A stretch of 64,000 nucleotides of DNA from Alteribacillus sp041949975 (GCF_041949975.1 NZ_JBHFQG010000004.1:143961-207960), one strand, 5' to 3'. Positions 1 to 7,995 are shown, counted from the first letter of the stretch. Numbers and translations are program-made. The notes: generated by a model from the sequence alone, not told the origin.

Positions 1-1
1 C

Positions 2-736
2 TGCCAGTTCATTTTATTGGGAATATTCTTTTTAAGCTGGGAAATTTTCAGCAGAATGCAATGGTTAGATCCGCTTATTTTCAGTATGCCTTCTAAGGTT
101 TGGAACTTAATGACTGCTAAAATCGCTGATGGCACACTGCTAACGCACGCTTCTATCACTCTTTCTGAGACCATAATTGGTTTTATATTAGGAACTGCTG
201 GCGGCACTTTAATTGCAGGTATTCTTTGGTGGTCGCCTTTTTTGTCAAAAGTTTTAGATCCCTATCTAGTCGTACTAAATTCCATGCCTAAAGTAGCGCT
301 CGGACCTATTATTATCGTTGCTTTTGGCCCCGGCATGACTTCTATTATCGCAATGGGAGTTCTGCTTTCTATCGTTATCACTACTTTAGTTGTATACAAT
401 GCATTTCTTCAGGTTGATGAAAATTATAAAAAGGTGCTGCTTACCTTTGGGGCAAACAAAAAACAACTCTTTCATTATGCTGTTTTACCTGCTTGTTTTC
501 CAACAATTATATCAACGTTAAAAGTTAATGTAGGGCTTGCCTGGGTGGGAGTTATTGTAGGCGAATTTCTCATCGCTAAACAGGGGCTGGGTTATCTCAT
601 TATTTACGGATTTCAAGTTTTTCAATTCCAGCAAGTGATGATGAGCTTAATCGTAATAGCTATATTAGCTGCCGTTATGTATAAAGCCATTGAATCTTTA
701 GAAAAAATTCTTATAAAACGAGTTAGTAAAAGTTAG
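2..736 (+). CDS. ABC transporter permease, SsuC/TauC type (5' end outside window)
   Basis: Integral membrane permease of a nitrate/sulfonate/taurine/pyrimidine-type ABC importer. The frame is open to the window edge, so the TTG at 17 is not a convincing start and the N-terminus is missing. Several hydrophobic segments are visible, and the cytoplasmic EAA-type loop that docks the ATPase lies near residues 145-160 (GANKKQLFHYAVLP). The next gene is ytkD, as beside the ytlABCD operon of B. subtilis, so this is probably the YtlD equivalent. Its ATPase and binding protein would lie to the left. The substrate cannot be read from sequence. Confidence 0.88.
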   Translation, partial: CQFILLGIFFLSWEIFSRMQWLDPLIFSMPSKVWNLMTAKIADGTLLTHASITLSETIIGFILGTAGGTLIAGILWWSPFLSKVLDPYLVVLNSMPKVALGPIIIVAFGPGMTSIIAMGVLLSIVITTLVVYNAFLQVDENYKKVLLTFGANKKQLFHYAVLPACFPTIISTLKVNVGLAWVGVIVGEFLIAKQGLGYLIIYGFQVFQFQQVMMSLIVIAILAAVMYKAIESLEKILIKRVSKS

Positions 737-748
737 CATACCCTAATT

Positions 749-786
749 AAACCCTCGTTACTAAACGAGGGTTTAAGCTTTTTTTG
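749..786. terminator. Bidirectional Rho-independent terminator
   Basis: An 11-bp perfect stem (arms 749-759 and 764-774) is followed by a T-run on the plus strand and preceded by A's. It ends the ABC permease on plus and probably the convergent ytkD on minus, whose stop codon lies inside the hairpin. Confidence 0.8.
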
Positions 787-1261
787 TGATATCTTTTTTT
801 TCTAAATAGGAGAGAGTATGCGGCAGCACTTCATCTTTCATAATAAAGCTGTACGAGTTGTTATATTTTATATTATGAGGGAGTGTTTGTATTAATACGG
901 GCCCTTTTGTTTCCATATAGTCATCTTTTGGTTCCATTTCCTTTATATCAGCATAATAAATATTTTTTACTACCGTTTCTGCTTTACCGTAAACCTTGTA
1001 TTGGCCAAGTTGAACGATGTACCCTACTTTTCCTCCTGTTTCTTCCCATACTTCTCGTATAGCTGCATCTTCTGCCGATTCACCAGGTTCTACTTTCCCT
1101 CCTGGAAATTCCAGACCTCTGCGGGGGTGATGGGTTAAGAGCCATTGTCCTTTGTATCGGCAGACTACCCAAACATGACCAGGATTGTTGGAAAAAGGAA
1201 CATTTTCAAAAGCAAGGTGAACTTTATTTTGATAATAGTCGAGAAAGGTAATCTTCTTCAT
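773..1261 (-). CDS. ytkD: Nudix hydrolase YtkD (nucleoside triphosphatase / RNA pyrophosphohydrolase type)
   Basis: 162 aa. The Nudix box lies at residues 55-77 (GKVEPGES, then REVWEETGG), giving the metal-binding REx2EE glutamates. The N-terminal DYYQNKV and the C-terminal SFIMKDEVLP segments match the B. subtilis YtkD family, which hydrolyses (oxidised) nucleoside triphosphates and has been linked to RNA 5'-end processing. Length is as expected for the family. The stop lies inside the shared terminator with the ABC permease. Family assignment is secure; the physiological substrate is inferred from the family. Confidence 0.9.
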   Translation of the reverse strand: MKKITFLDYYQNKVHLAFENVPFSNNPGHVWVVCRYKGQWLLTHHPRRGLEFPGGKVEPGESAEDAAIREVWEETGGKVGYIVQLGQYKVYGKAETVVKNIYYADIKEMEPKDDYMETKGPVLIQTLPHNIKYNNSYSFIMKDEVLPHTLSYLEKKDITKKA

Positions 1262-1361
1262 TCTAATCGTCCTCGTTTTTTACATAGTGTAACCTTGTCG
1301 TTTGCTTCTGTATTGTTTGTTCCCTTATTACACGTTATTCCTCACTTAAAGTTTAACATTT

Positions 1362-1829
1362 CTAAGAATCTTTGATTTCTTTATATATTTTTTCCGCTAG
1401 TTTTTTTGACCACTCCATTTGGTCATTCTTTCGGTACATAAATTCGTTCAGCAGCTCTTCCCCTGAATAACCATCTTGAACTATTCCTTCTAAAATGAGA
1501 TTTGAAACATCATCTTTACCGGCTGCCATTTTAGCATCAATCATTAAACTGTAATTTTCACTTAAATCAGTGAGCTGACGTATGTTTCCTGTCATTAAAG
1601 CTGGTTCATTGCTTCGTTCCGTAATAATTACTTCAAAAACTAACTTTTGATTTTTTATTTCTTTTAGAAAGTCTTTTTCTTCTGCTGGAATCACGGCTTC
1701 TATAAGCCAGGAGCTGTTGCTTTCTTCGCGGTTAATAATAAGCCCGTCCTGAAGCGGAACTGACCGGTGAATCACTTTATTCTTTTCCATTAAAATAATT
1801 TGCAGAGATATTAATCGGAATGTTTTCAT
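1362..1829 (-). CDS. YwpF-like family protein
   Basis: 155 aa from the chosen ATG. The longer frame to 1916 is rejected because an AGAGGA ribosome binding site sits just before the internal ATG at 1829 and the family begins with MKTFRLISLQ. The motif GLIINREESNSSWLIEA (residues 25-41) is typical of YwpF-like proteins, small cytosolic proteins of Bacillaceae with no defined role. The C-terminal third is helical and charged. No membrane segment or signal peptide is visible. It stands alone on the minus strand. Confidence 0.75.
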   Translation of the reverse strand: MKTFRLISLQIILMEKNKVIHRSVPLQDGLIINREESNSSWLIEAVIPAEEKDFLKEIKNQKLVFEVIITERSNEPALMTGNIRQLTDLSENYSLMIDAKMAAGKDDVSNLILEGIVQDGYSGEELLNEFMYRKNDQMEWSKKLAEKIYKEIKDS

Positions 1830-2000
1830 TGTTTTCCTCTCTTTTGCGAACAATTCTTCTTTTAAAACAGGAAAGGCTGCCCCAAAGATACCTCTTTTGT
1901 GACAGCCTTTTGACATTGTAAATATCCGTCAATAATGTGTGAAAACCTTCTTATTTTCAGTAGATACTTGTCACAATGTGCCTTACACGTTGTTGTCTGC

Positions 2001-2165
2001 CTATCTCTCTGCTTCTAAAACAGGGCCTTTCCCTACTAATCTGCCATTTTCCCTGCATTGACGATCAGCCATCCATTCAATAAATAACGTTTCTTCTTCT
2101 GTTAAAGTGCGGCCAAGTTTACTCTCACATTCCTCACGAAGCTCTTCCGTATAACATTTTTGCAT
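2001..2165 (-). CDS. Small hypothetical protein, 54 aa
   Basis: An ATG at 2165 is preceded by AAAGGAG with 11-nt spacing and opens a 54-codon frame ending in TAG at 2001. The product is hydrophilic and probably helical (SKLGRTLTEEETLFIEWMAD), with three cysteines and a basic C-terminus. I do not recognise the family. The clean ribosome binding site, charged composition and codon use like its neighbours argue that it is real. It lies between the ywpF-like gene and patB on the same strand but is separated from both by more than 150 bp, so it is probably monocistronic. Confidence 0.6.
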   Translation of the reverse strand: MQKCYTEELREECESKLGRTLTEEETLFIEWMADRQCRENGRLVGKGPVLEAER

Positions 2166-2341
2166 GATAAACAGGGCTCCTTTTTGTACGTACAGAATGT
2201 TTAATTTTACGAATTAACCAGTTTTCCTTGTCACGGCCTGTCATCTACAATCGGCTGCATTGTTTTTAAACACCTTGTACTATACTATTTACTCTATTCG
2301 ATATCCCTGTTAAAATTCCTCTTTTATTATGAAATACGTAA

Positions 2342-3505
2342 CTATCTGTTATTGTAAGCTTTTTGTAAACGACTGAGACCTTCCTCTACGTTATTTCGCG
2401 GACATGCAACGTTAATTCGGGCAAATCCGGCTCCTTCCTCGCCGAAAATATGGCCGTCGCTCAAAGCAAGCTTTCCTTCTTCTCTAAGCCATGACTGCAG
2501 CTTTGAAGCTTCCATATTTAAGCCGCTCATATCTACCCATACCAAATATGTTCCTTCTGGTTCAATCACTTTCATTTCAGGCATATTAGTCTCAATATAC
2601 TGCTTAACAAATTTTACATTGCCTCGTACATAGTCGAGTAAATTCTCAAGCCACTCTTCTCCTTCTCGATAAGCAGCTTCAGCCGCAACCGTAGCAAAAG
2701 GATTATCTATCTCAACAAATTGACGCTTCAGGTGGGCTTCATATTTTTTCTGAGAAGCTTTCTTTTCAAAAACAACATAAGACAGCTGAAGTGCTGCTAA
2801 ATTAAATGTTTTACTTGGTGCCATACAAGTAATAACCTCAATATTCTTCTCTGCTGCAGCTTTAGAAAATGGTATATGTTTGCCTTCAAGTACTAAGTCG
2901 GCATGAATTTCATCAGACACAACAAACACGTCATACTTTTCACAAAGATCTGCTACTGCTTCCAGCTCTTCTTGCTTCCACACTCTTCCAATAGGGTTAT
3001 GAGGACTGCAAAGCAATAACATTTTTGCACCGGCTTGCATTTGCTTTTCCAAGTCTTCTAAATCAACAGTAAATCCATTTTCTGTTTCTTTTAATGGATT
3101 GCGCAGAAGCTTACGTTCATTGTTATCGATAAGAGCATAAAACGGATAATAGACAGGGGGCTGAATGATAATTCCATCGCCTTTTTCCGTAAATGTTTGA
3201 ATTAAATGGCTGATTGCTGGTACCACACCTGGGGTGAAAACAAGCTGATCATTGCTTAACGTCCAGTCAAATCGTTTTTGAATCCAAGATGTCGTGGCTT
3301 CCCTTAACGATGCAGGCCTTCTATGATAGCCAAAAATCCCGTGGTCAAGTACTTTTTGCATAGCATCTAATACAGGCTGCGGAGCTTGAAAGTCCATATC
3401 TGCAACCCACATAGGCCATAAGTCGCTTGAACCGTACCGTTCTGAAACAAAGTCCCATTTCATCGAATTTGTTTTATTTCTATCAATAACTTTTTCGAAA
3501 TCCAT
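2342..3505 (-). CDS. patB: PatB/MalY-type PLP-dependent C-S lyase (cystathionine beta-lyase)
   Basis: 387 aa, fold-type I aminotransferase superfamily. Visible features are the PPVYYPF substrate loop (116-122), SPHNPIGR (167-174), the PLP-binding SDEIHADL with D198 (197-204) and the Schiff-base lysine K232 in APSKTFNLA. The family cleaves cystathionine or cysteine to pyruvate, ammonia and a thiol, and some members also act as aminotransferases. GGGAGG precedes the ATG. It appears monocistronic. The family is certain; the preferred substrate (cystathionine or another thioether) cannot be settled from sequence. Confidence 0.9.
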   Translation of the reverse strand: MDFEKVIDRNKTNSMKWDFVSERYGSSDLWPMWVADMDFQAPQPVLDAMQKVLDHGIFGYHRRPASLREATTSWIQKRFDWTLSNDQLVFTPGVVPAISHLIQTFTEKGDGIIIQPPVYYPFYALIDNNERKLLRNPLKETENGFTVDLEDLEKQMQAGAKMLLLCSPHNPIGRVWKQEELEAVADLCEKYDVFVVSDEIHADLVLEGKHIPFSKAAAEKNIEVITCMAPSKTFNLAALQLSYVVFEKKASQKKYEAHLKRQFVEIDNPFATVAAEAAYREGEEWLENLLDYVRGNVKFVKQYIETNMPEMKVIEPEGTYLVWVDMSGLNMEASKLQSWLREEGKLALSDGHIFGEEGAGFARINVACPRNNVEEGLSRLQKAYNNR

Positions 3506-3642
3506 AACTGCATCCTCCCAAGCATTTAGCTAACTAGATATATTAAGGCTTTTCGTATAAGTTTGCCTCTTTTTAATAGATTTTTCAAGCTTTTCCTTAT
3601 GAATTCACCCTATTCCGCATTTTCTTTTTCTTCTATCCGAGC

Positions 3643-3665
3643 ACGGTGCAGACAGCCAGCACCGT
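3643..3665. other. Short GC-rich hairpin
   Basis: A 7-bp perfect stem (ACGGTGC at 3643-3649 and its complement at 3659-3665) sits beside the stronger terminator at 3677-3710. It has no clear T-run. Role unknown. Confidence 0.35.
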
Positions 3666-3676
3666 TTCTTTCCTTT

Positions 3677-3712
3677 AAAAAACGGCTTCAAGGAAGAGAA
3701 GCCGTTTTTTTT
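3677..3712. terminator. Bidirectional terminator after the doxX remnant
   Basis: A 13-bp perfect stem (3677-3689 with 3698-3710) carries A- and T-tracts on both sides. On the minus strand it follows the decayed doxX gene directly, so it probably once ended that transcript. Confidence 0.75.
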
Positions 3713-3715
3713 CAT

Positions 3716-4131
3716 TAAGCCAGCACGATTAGTTACTGCTGTTTTTTTAAGAAGCATAAGTGGATTTGTGGAAACAGTGCCAAAAAATAAAAAAGCAAAG
3801 TTCATCGTTAGGCCAATGAAAGATGCATAAACGGTTAATACTCCTAAAATCAAACCTAAGCCTACTTACACTTCTCCATATGCTACTGCAAAACTAAAGA
3901 TATTCTCAATCGGCAAAGCTATTTTTTCCAAAAAAACATTATACTATGGAAACGCTGCTTCTCCAGCTTGATTTGTCACTGGTTCAGCAATGGCTCCTTG
4001 CATGAACCCACCTGCTTCAAAGTCCCCTGTTACTACTTCCCCCAGCCAGAAGTTAGCCATCTCCAACCAAGATAATTACGCAGTACTGCTAAAATTTCCG
4101 CAGTGTATAAACTATTTCTAAGCATATTCAT
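3716..4131 (-). pseudogene. Decayed DoxX-family membrane protein gene
   Basis: The original start (ATG at 4131) still has a GGGGGAG site. Translation begins MNMLRNSLYTAEILAV and runs to a -1 type frameshift after SGWGK. In the next frame the DoxX signature resumes (TGDFEAGGFMQGAIAEPV), then an in-frame TAG interrupts the FP/YNVFLEK segment and a TAA the GEV/VGLGLILG segment. The last membrane helix (FLFFGTVSTNP) is intact, and the C-terminus is frame-shifted and cut short before the terminator. With at least four lesions it cannot make a full protein. Intact relatives are about 170-aa membrane proteins related to thiosulfate:quinone oxidoreductase subunits. Confidence 0.8.
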
Positions 4132-4286
4132 AACCACAAAAACTCCCCCTGAAAAATATTGTGAAAAATTTCACAATTAAATTGTATACGGTTCGATCAT
4201 TTTTATCCATGCTTTTTACATATTTGTTAATAAGTTTTTATTGCATTTCACCCCAAGTATGCCTATAAGAATATTCCCTGACCGTA

Positions 4287-4315
4287 TTGCGAAACAAAAT
4301 TATTTCGTATACAAT
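4287..4315 (+). promoter_or_regulatory. Possible sigma-A promoter upstream of sda
   Basis: TTGCGA and TACAAT are separated by 17 bp. They lie about 115 bp upstream of the sda start. The match is reasonable but unsupported by anything else. No TTATCCACA-type DnaA boxes, which precede sda in B. subtilis, were seen here. The rest of 4132-4431 holds nothing else recognisable. Confidence 0.3.
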
Positions 4316-4431
4316 AACACATAGAAACCAATAAATTCCTTTTTTACATACCCTGCTTATATACTTTAAAGGGTTTATTTGATGTGATTAACGTTTTTTA
4401 TATGACAAATGTTGAGTAAAGGAGAGCACCT

Positions 4432-4593
4432 ATGCATTACATTAGTGACGGGGTGTTGATGGAAGCTTATGAAAAAGCAGTAGAATTACATTTAGAGGAA
4501 GAGTTCATTGAACTGCTTTACTCTGAAATAAAACGCCGGGGATTGACATCACCATCTTCTGCCCAGAATTATTACATGGAAGTTGGCAGATAA
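4432..4593 (+). CDS. sda: Sda, checkpoint inhibitor of sporulation kinase KinA
   Basis: 53 aa. The ATG is preceded by AAAGGAGAG. The sequence fits the Sda helical hairpin: SDGVLMEAYEKA for helix 1, then EFIELLYSEIKRRGL for helix 2, the most conserved part of the family. Sda blocks histidine-kinase autophosphorylation so that cells with unfinished or damaged replication do not start sporulation. The C-terminal tail is slightly longer than in B. subtilis. The gene has its own strong terminator and no same-strand neighbour, so it is monocistronic. Confidence 0.88.
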   Translation: MHYISDGVLMEAYEKAVELHLEEEFIELLYSEIKRRGLTSPSSAQNYYMEVGR

Positions 4594-4608
4594 AACAAAT
4601 TGGACCAG

Positions 4609-4667
4609 TTAAGAAAAATCGAAGGGTTTCTCCGTATAATATGGTGAAAGCCTTCGATTTTTCTTAA
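4609..4667 (+). terminator. Long terminator hairpin after sda
   Basis: A 17-bp perfect stem (4609-4625 with 4651-4667) carries a further inner TTTC/GAAA pairing. A T-rich arm makes it a good terminator for sda. The stem is palindromic and would look similar to polymerase from either side. Confidence 0.7.
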
Positions 4668-5067
4668 TGTGTATATTCCGTTTTTTCCGTTGATTTGTAG
4701 TGGCCGCTTATAATCTTATCCTCTATTTTATTATGAAGTTACTTATATAACCGACCTTTTTCTTCGATTTTCTCCCTTTTCCTTAAACTCTTTCATTCCC
4801 TTAGTCATGTTCCCACATTTTAACTTACTTCACCTTAACCAGACCCACACATAATATTAGAAAGGGCGCTGAGTGCCATGTTATCTGTTCCGTTCTCTGT
4901 CTAAAAGAGGGTCATTTTAATGGGATTTCTCTTAATAATGGAAAGAATTTCCACATACACCTTGGATAGTAACCTGTTTGTTTAAAATTAAGGAACAAAT
5001 GTCCTCGACCTTCCATTCCGAAACCTTCCATTTTCAATGCGACCTTCACCAGCGCATAAAAAAAATA
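4668..5067. other. Intergenic stretch with no recognisable gene
   Basis: Roughly 400 bp of AT-rich DNA between the sda terminator and the terminator of the tRNA-Ala transcript. Possible reading frames here have no ribosome binding site and no family resemblance. Nothing further is seen. Confidence 0.5.
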
Positions 5068-5099
5068 ACGCCGGGCCGAGGTTCTCCTCAAACCGGCGT
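5068..5099 (-). terminator. Terminator downstream of tRNA-Ala
   Basis: Arms ACGCCGG (5068-5074) and its complement (5093-5099) enclose an inner GAGG/CCTC pairing. On the minus strand the hairpin is followed by a run of T's (complement of 5060-5066). It would end the transcript carrying the tRNA. Confidence 0.7.
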
Positions 5100-5245
5100 C
5101 ATTGATACTATGTAGGCGCACCCTATGGGTACATGTTAAAGAGTTGTCAAGCTTACTGGGAACACAGCCAGCGCTCATTATTATATGGTGCACCCTCTGG
5201 GCACTACCATATTCGCTTTCGACGTAGATGCGTCTCAGTGTTATA
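5100..5245 (-). repeat. Degenerate tandem repeat between tRNA-Ala and its terminator
   Basis: Read on the minus strand, a segment starting CACCATATAA and ending with a CCC-AGAG-GGTG hairpin occurs once right after the tRNA CCA end. It recurs about 60 bp on (CACCATATAATAATGAG, then CCC-ATAG-GGTG), and a third, weaker start (CATAGTATCAATGACG) follows. Unit endings of the form GGGTGCACCA resemble tRNA 3' ends. No complete second tRNA can be folded from it. Confidence 0.5.
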
Positions 5246-5321
5246 TGGTGGAGCATAGCGGGCTCGAACCGCTGACCTCAACACTGCCAGTGTTGCGCTC
5301 TCCCAGCTGAGCTAATGCCCC
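5246..5321 (-). tRNA. tRNA-Ala (anticodon GGC)
   Basis: 76 nt with encoded CCA. The acceptor stem GGGGCAT pairs with ATGCTCC (one G-U pair). The D arm AGCTCAGCTGGGAGAGC, the anticodon arm with loop CTGGCAG (anticodon GGC) and the T arm with GGTTCGAGCC are all canonical. It decodes GCC and GCU. It is a single tRNA, not part of a cluster, and is followed by the repeat at 5100-5245 and a terminator. Confidence 0.97.
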
Positions 5322-5378
5322 TCGCCATCAAACGATATTTTTTATTATAAGCGCGTTTAAAATTCCTGTCAATATATA

Positions 5379-5537
5379 TTAAAAGATTATTTCTAAGAGA
5401 AACCAGCCGAGCGCACCCGCAGTTCCTGCCAAAAAAGATTCCAGTACTTTGACCTTCCGCCACTGTTTTTCTTTGGAATAATCCAGCAGCATCCAGCCTG
5501 CCAAAACTGCAGCACCAAAAATAACAGCCTCTCCCAT
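5379..5537 (-). CDS. Small predicted membrane protein, 52 aa
   Basis: The start was placed at the ATG at 5537 because AGGGGG lies 8 nt upstream; a longer frame begins at 5561. The product has two hydrophobic stretches (VIFGAAVLAGWMLL and FLAGTAGALGWFLLEIIF) separated by a basic, charged linker (DYSKEKQWRKVK), a two-helix hairpin topology. I do not recognise the family. It lies directly upstream of tRNA-Ala on the same strand and could share its transcript. Confidence 0.5.
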   Translation of the reverse strand: MGEAVIFGAAVLAGWMLLDYSKEKQWRKVKVLESFLAGTAGALGWFLLEIIF

Positions 5538-5614
5538 CCACCTGTCCCCCTGCTCCGCCACAAATAAAGTATGCTATAACATTAGCAAATCATACGGGAA
5601 ACAGCAATGAAAAT

Positions 5615-6016
5615 TTAAGATAATAATACTTCTTCTAACTCTTTGTTGAGCCGTTCAGCCATTTCTACAGAAGATCTAGGTACTTCCGCGTCCTGATCGA
5701 CTGGCTCGGCAAACTGGTTGAAAACAGCATTATAAGGCTCCGTGTTATTATCTATATCTCCCTGGTACTTATGAGTCAATACAAATGGGCTTCTCAGCTG
5801 TACCTTTACCCCTTTTTGCTCTAGCTCTCCTTCGACAGCCGTGAACGGCACCCGAAAAAATTGATATCCTCCCTCATCAGAAATCTTGTAATCAAAACTG
5901 CCATGATCGTAATCCCAATTCCCGCCAATTTCATATCCGAGCGGTTTTAATTTTTTTTCAAGATCATACAGTACAAATTTATGATTTTCTATCTTAGAAG
6001 GTATCTCAATCACCAT
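5615..6016 (-). CDS. yugN: YugN-like family protein
   Basis: 133 aa from the ATG at 6016, chosen because AAGGAG lies 6 nt before it and the family starts with a short MxIEIPS segment; the frame is open further upstream to 6076. The block EIGGNWDYDHGSFDYK and the following RVPF strand are diagnostic for YugN-like proteins, cytosolic and of unknown function. It lies next to pgi and yugI as in B. subtilis (yugN, pgi/yugL, yuzA, yugI). Confidence 0.85.
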   Translation of the reverse strand: MVIEIPSKIENHKFVLYDLEKKLKPLGYEIGGNWDYDHGSFDYKISDEGGYQFFRVPFTAVEGELEQKGVKVQLRSPFVLTHKYQGDIDNNTEPYNAVFNQFAEPVDQDAEVPRSSVEMAERLNKELEEVLLS

Positions 6017-6125
6017 ACCCAGCTCCTTTATCATAAAATGAATTGTTAATAGGTTTCCACCCCTTATTTTTTTCATGCTTCTTCCTTCGAAAAAAGTAAG
6101 CTGCTCCGCATGCCTTTCTTCATAA

Positions 6126-6155
6126 AAAAACCTCAGCTTCCGTGCTGAGGTTTTT
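6126..6155 (-). terminator. Terminator of pgi
   Basis: A 12-bp stem (6126-6137 with 6144-6155) with a 6-nt loop starts 5 bp beyond the pgi stop codon. The A- and T-tracts on both arms make it a strong intrinsic terminator that separates pgi from yugN. Confidence 0.85.
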
Positions 6156-6159
6156 ACAA

Positions 6160-7518
6160 TTAAGATTGATTTAGCCTATTTTGTAATGCTTCTTTCCTTT
6201 CTTCAAAACCAGGTTTTCCAAGAAGCGCGAACATATTTTTCTTGTATGCTTCTACACCAGGCTGGTCAAACGGATTTACTCCGAGTAAATATCCGCTGAT
6301 AGCACAAGCCTTTTCGAAGAAATACACGAGATAGCCAAAATAATACTCATCTAGTTTAGGAATCTGTAAAACAAGGTTAGGCACATCTCCATCTGTATGA
6401 GCAAGAAGTGTCCCTTCAAATGCTTTCTTATTCACAAAATCCATGGACTCGCCAGCAAGATAATTTAGGCCGTCAAGATCATCTTCGGTTTCTTCAATAG
6501 TAACTTTTTTGTCGGATTCTTCGATTTGAAGAACCGTTTCAAACAGATGGCGGCGTCCTTCTTGAACATACTGCCCCATGGAATGAAGGTCTGTCGAAAA
6601 ATCTACAGACGCCGGGAAGAGTCCTTTTCCATCTTTTCCTTCACTTTCTCCAAATAGCTGCTTCCACCATTCCGAAACATAATGAAGCTGCGGTTCATAA
6701 TTCACTAATAATTCAATGGCTTTTCCTTTTTGATAAAAAATGTGACGAAGCACCGCATATTGATAAGCATGGTTCTTTTTCAGATCCTCTTCACTGAGGT
6801 CTTTACGCGCGTCATTTGCACCTGTCATCATATTCAATATATCAAGCCCGGCAGAAGCAATGGGCAGCAGTCCAACGGCAGTTAATACAGAATAACGGCC
6901 GCCTACATCATCAGGAACAACAAATGTTTCATAGCCTTGTTCATCCGCCAATGTTTTTAAAGCGCCTTTTTCTTTGTCAGTTGTAGCATAAATGCGTTTT
7001 GCTGCTTCTTCTTTTCCGTATTTCTTTTCTAAATAATTTCGGAAAATACGAAACGCAATAGCTGGTTCTGTTGTTGTGCCGGATTTGGAAATAACATTAA
7101 TCGAAATATCTTTTCCTTCTAACATATCCATTATATCCTGAATGTAGGACTGGCTGATTTGATGGCCGGCAAAATAAATCTCAGGACCGCTGCGCTTTTC
7201 ATCATTGAGTTGATTTCGGAAAGAATGGCTTAAACTTTCAATAGCTGCTTTTGCCCCAAGGTAGGAACCGCCAATTCCGATCACTAATAATACGTCACTG
7301 TCTTTTTGAATTTTTTCGGCTGCTTTTTGTATTCGTGAAAACTCATCTTTATCATAGTTTTCCGGAAGGTCTACCCATCCAAGAAAATCGTTGCCGGCAC
7401 CAGTTTTTTCGTGTAAGGCATGATGAGCGTTCTTCACAGCACCATTTAAGTATTCCATTTCTTCTTCGTTCACAAAAGATAATACATTACTGTAATCTAA
7501 GGTGATTCCTTTTGCCAT
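6160..7518 (-). CDS. pgi: Glucose-6-phosphate isomerase
   Basis: 452 aa. Interconverts glucose 6-phosphate and fructose 6-phosphate in glycolysis and gluconeogenesis. The start is the ATG at 7518 behind AGGAGATTTTT; the 22-codon upstream extension is not part of the family. Visible features are the sugar-phosphate isomerase signature VIGIGGSYLGAKA, the SKSGTTTEP loop, GGRYSVLTAVGLLP and a C-terminal GVEAYKKNM segment. Length matches Gram-positive Pgi (about 450 aa). It is transcribed alone, with a terminator right after it. Confidence 0.97.
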   Translation of the reverse strand: MAKGITLDYSNVLSFVNEEEMEYLNGAVKNAHHALHEKTGAGNDFLGWVDLPENYDKDEFSRIQKAAEKIQKDSDVLLVIGIGGSYLGAKAAIESLSHSFRNQLNDEKRSGPEIYFAGHQISQSYIQDIMDMLEGKDISINVISKSGTTTEPAIAFRIFRNYLEKKYGKEEAAKRIYATTDKEKGALKTLADEQGYETFVVPDDVGGRYSVLTAVGLLPIASAGLDILNMMTGANDARKDLSEEDLKKNHAYQYAVLRHIFYQKGKAIELLVNYEPQLHYVSEWWKQLFGESEGKDGKGLFPASVDFSTDLHSMGQYVQEGRRHLFETVLQIEESDKKVTIEETEDDLDGLNYLAGESMDFVNKKAFEGTLLAHTDGDVPNLVLQIPKLDEYYFGYLVYFFEKACAISGYLLGVNPFDQPGVEAYKKNMFALLGKPGFEERKEALQNRLNQS

Positions 7519-7712
7519 AAAAATCTCCTCCAATAATAAACGTATATTTTCAATGTAAAGAAGCCTGTTCATCAAATCAAGCACTTTTCTATTTGTAAAC
7601 GTCTACATGAGATAAATTTTAAATTTGTGCATAATCTAACATAATTTATTTCATCCTAAGCTTACGAGCGAGAATAATTGCTTATGAGGAAAGGTGAAGG
7701 GGGGTGAAAGGT

Positions 7713-7940
7713 ATGAGCGGATTGCAGCGTACTGCTCTTGTACTGGCTATTATTGGTGCTATAAACTGGGGGTTAATTGGCTTTTTCGGTTTTGATTTAA
7801 TTGCCTCTATTTTTGGAAGCCAGGCGGCCGCTTTATCTCGTGTTATTTACGCGATCGTGGGAATTGCTGGACTCTATTGTATCTCTCTCCTATTTAAACC
7901 TGATGAGGAATTAGAAAAAAGCCCCGAACCGCAGCGTTAA
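7713..7940 (+). CDS. yuzA: DUF378 membrane protein, YuzA-like
   Basis: 75 aa from ATG 7713, preceded by GAAGGGGGG at 8-nt spacing; a GTG three codons earlier is also possible. It is a two-helix membrane protein: RTALVLAIIGAINWGLIG with the conserved INWGL, then FGSQAAALSRVIYAIVGIAGLY. This is the DUF378 pattern. The tail is charged and proline-rich. Function unknown. It sits between pgi and yugI as in B. subtilis, but on the opposite strand to both. Confidence 0.87.
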   Translation: MSGLQRTALVLAIIGAINWGLIGFFGFDLIASIFGSQAAALSRVIYAIVGIAGLYCISLLFKPDEELEKSPEPQR

Positions 7941-7995
7941 AAAAAGCAAGCGATCAAACAGCATTTCGAAAGCTGCTTTTGGTCGCTTGCTATCA
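7941..7995. terminator. Terminator between yuzA and yugI
   Basis: An 8-bp stem GCAAGCGA (7946-7953) with its complement (7983-7990) is extended by an internal CAGC/GCTG pairing. On the minus strand it is followed by TTTTTT, so it fits the end of yugI best. It may also stop yuzA transcription. Confidence 0.65.

Noticed and set aside
1362..1916. Long version of the ywpF-like protein
   Set aside because: The first 29 codons lie upstream of a good internal ribosome binding site and are not family-like.
3605..3853. 82-codon minus frame as an intact membrane protein
   Set aside because: It is only the last good segment of the decayed doxX plus terminator sequence.
4912..5256. 114-codon frame over the tRNA-Ala downstream region
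   Set aside because: It crosses the repeat, terminator and tRNA end, has no ribosome binding site and no family likeness.
5278..5541. 87-codon minus frame ending in the tRNA gene
   Set aside because: Its C-terminus is simply the translated tRNA-Ala; the real small frame there is 5379-5537.
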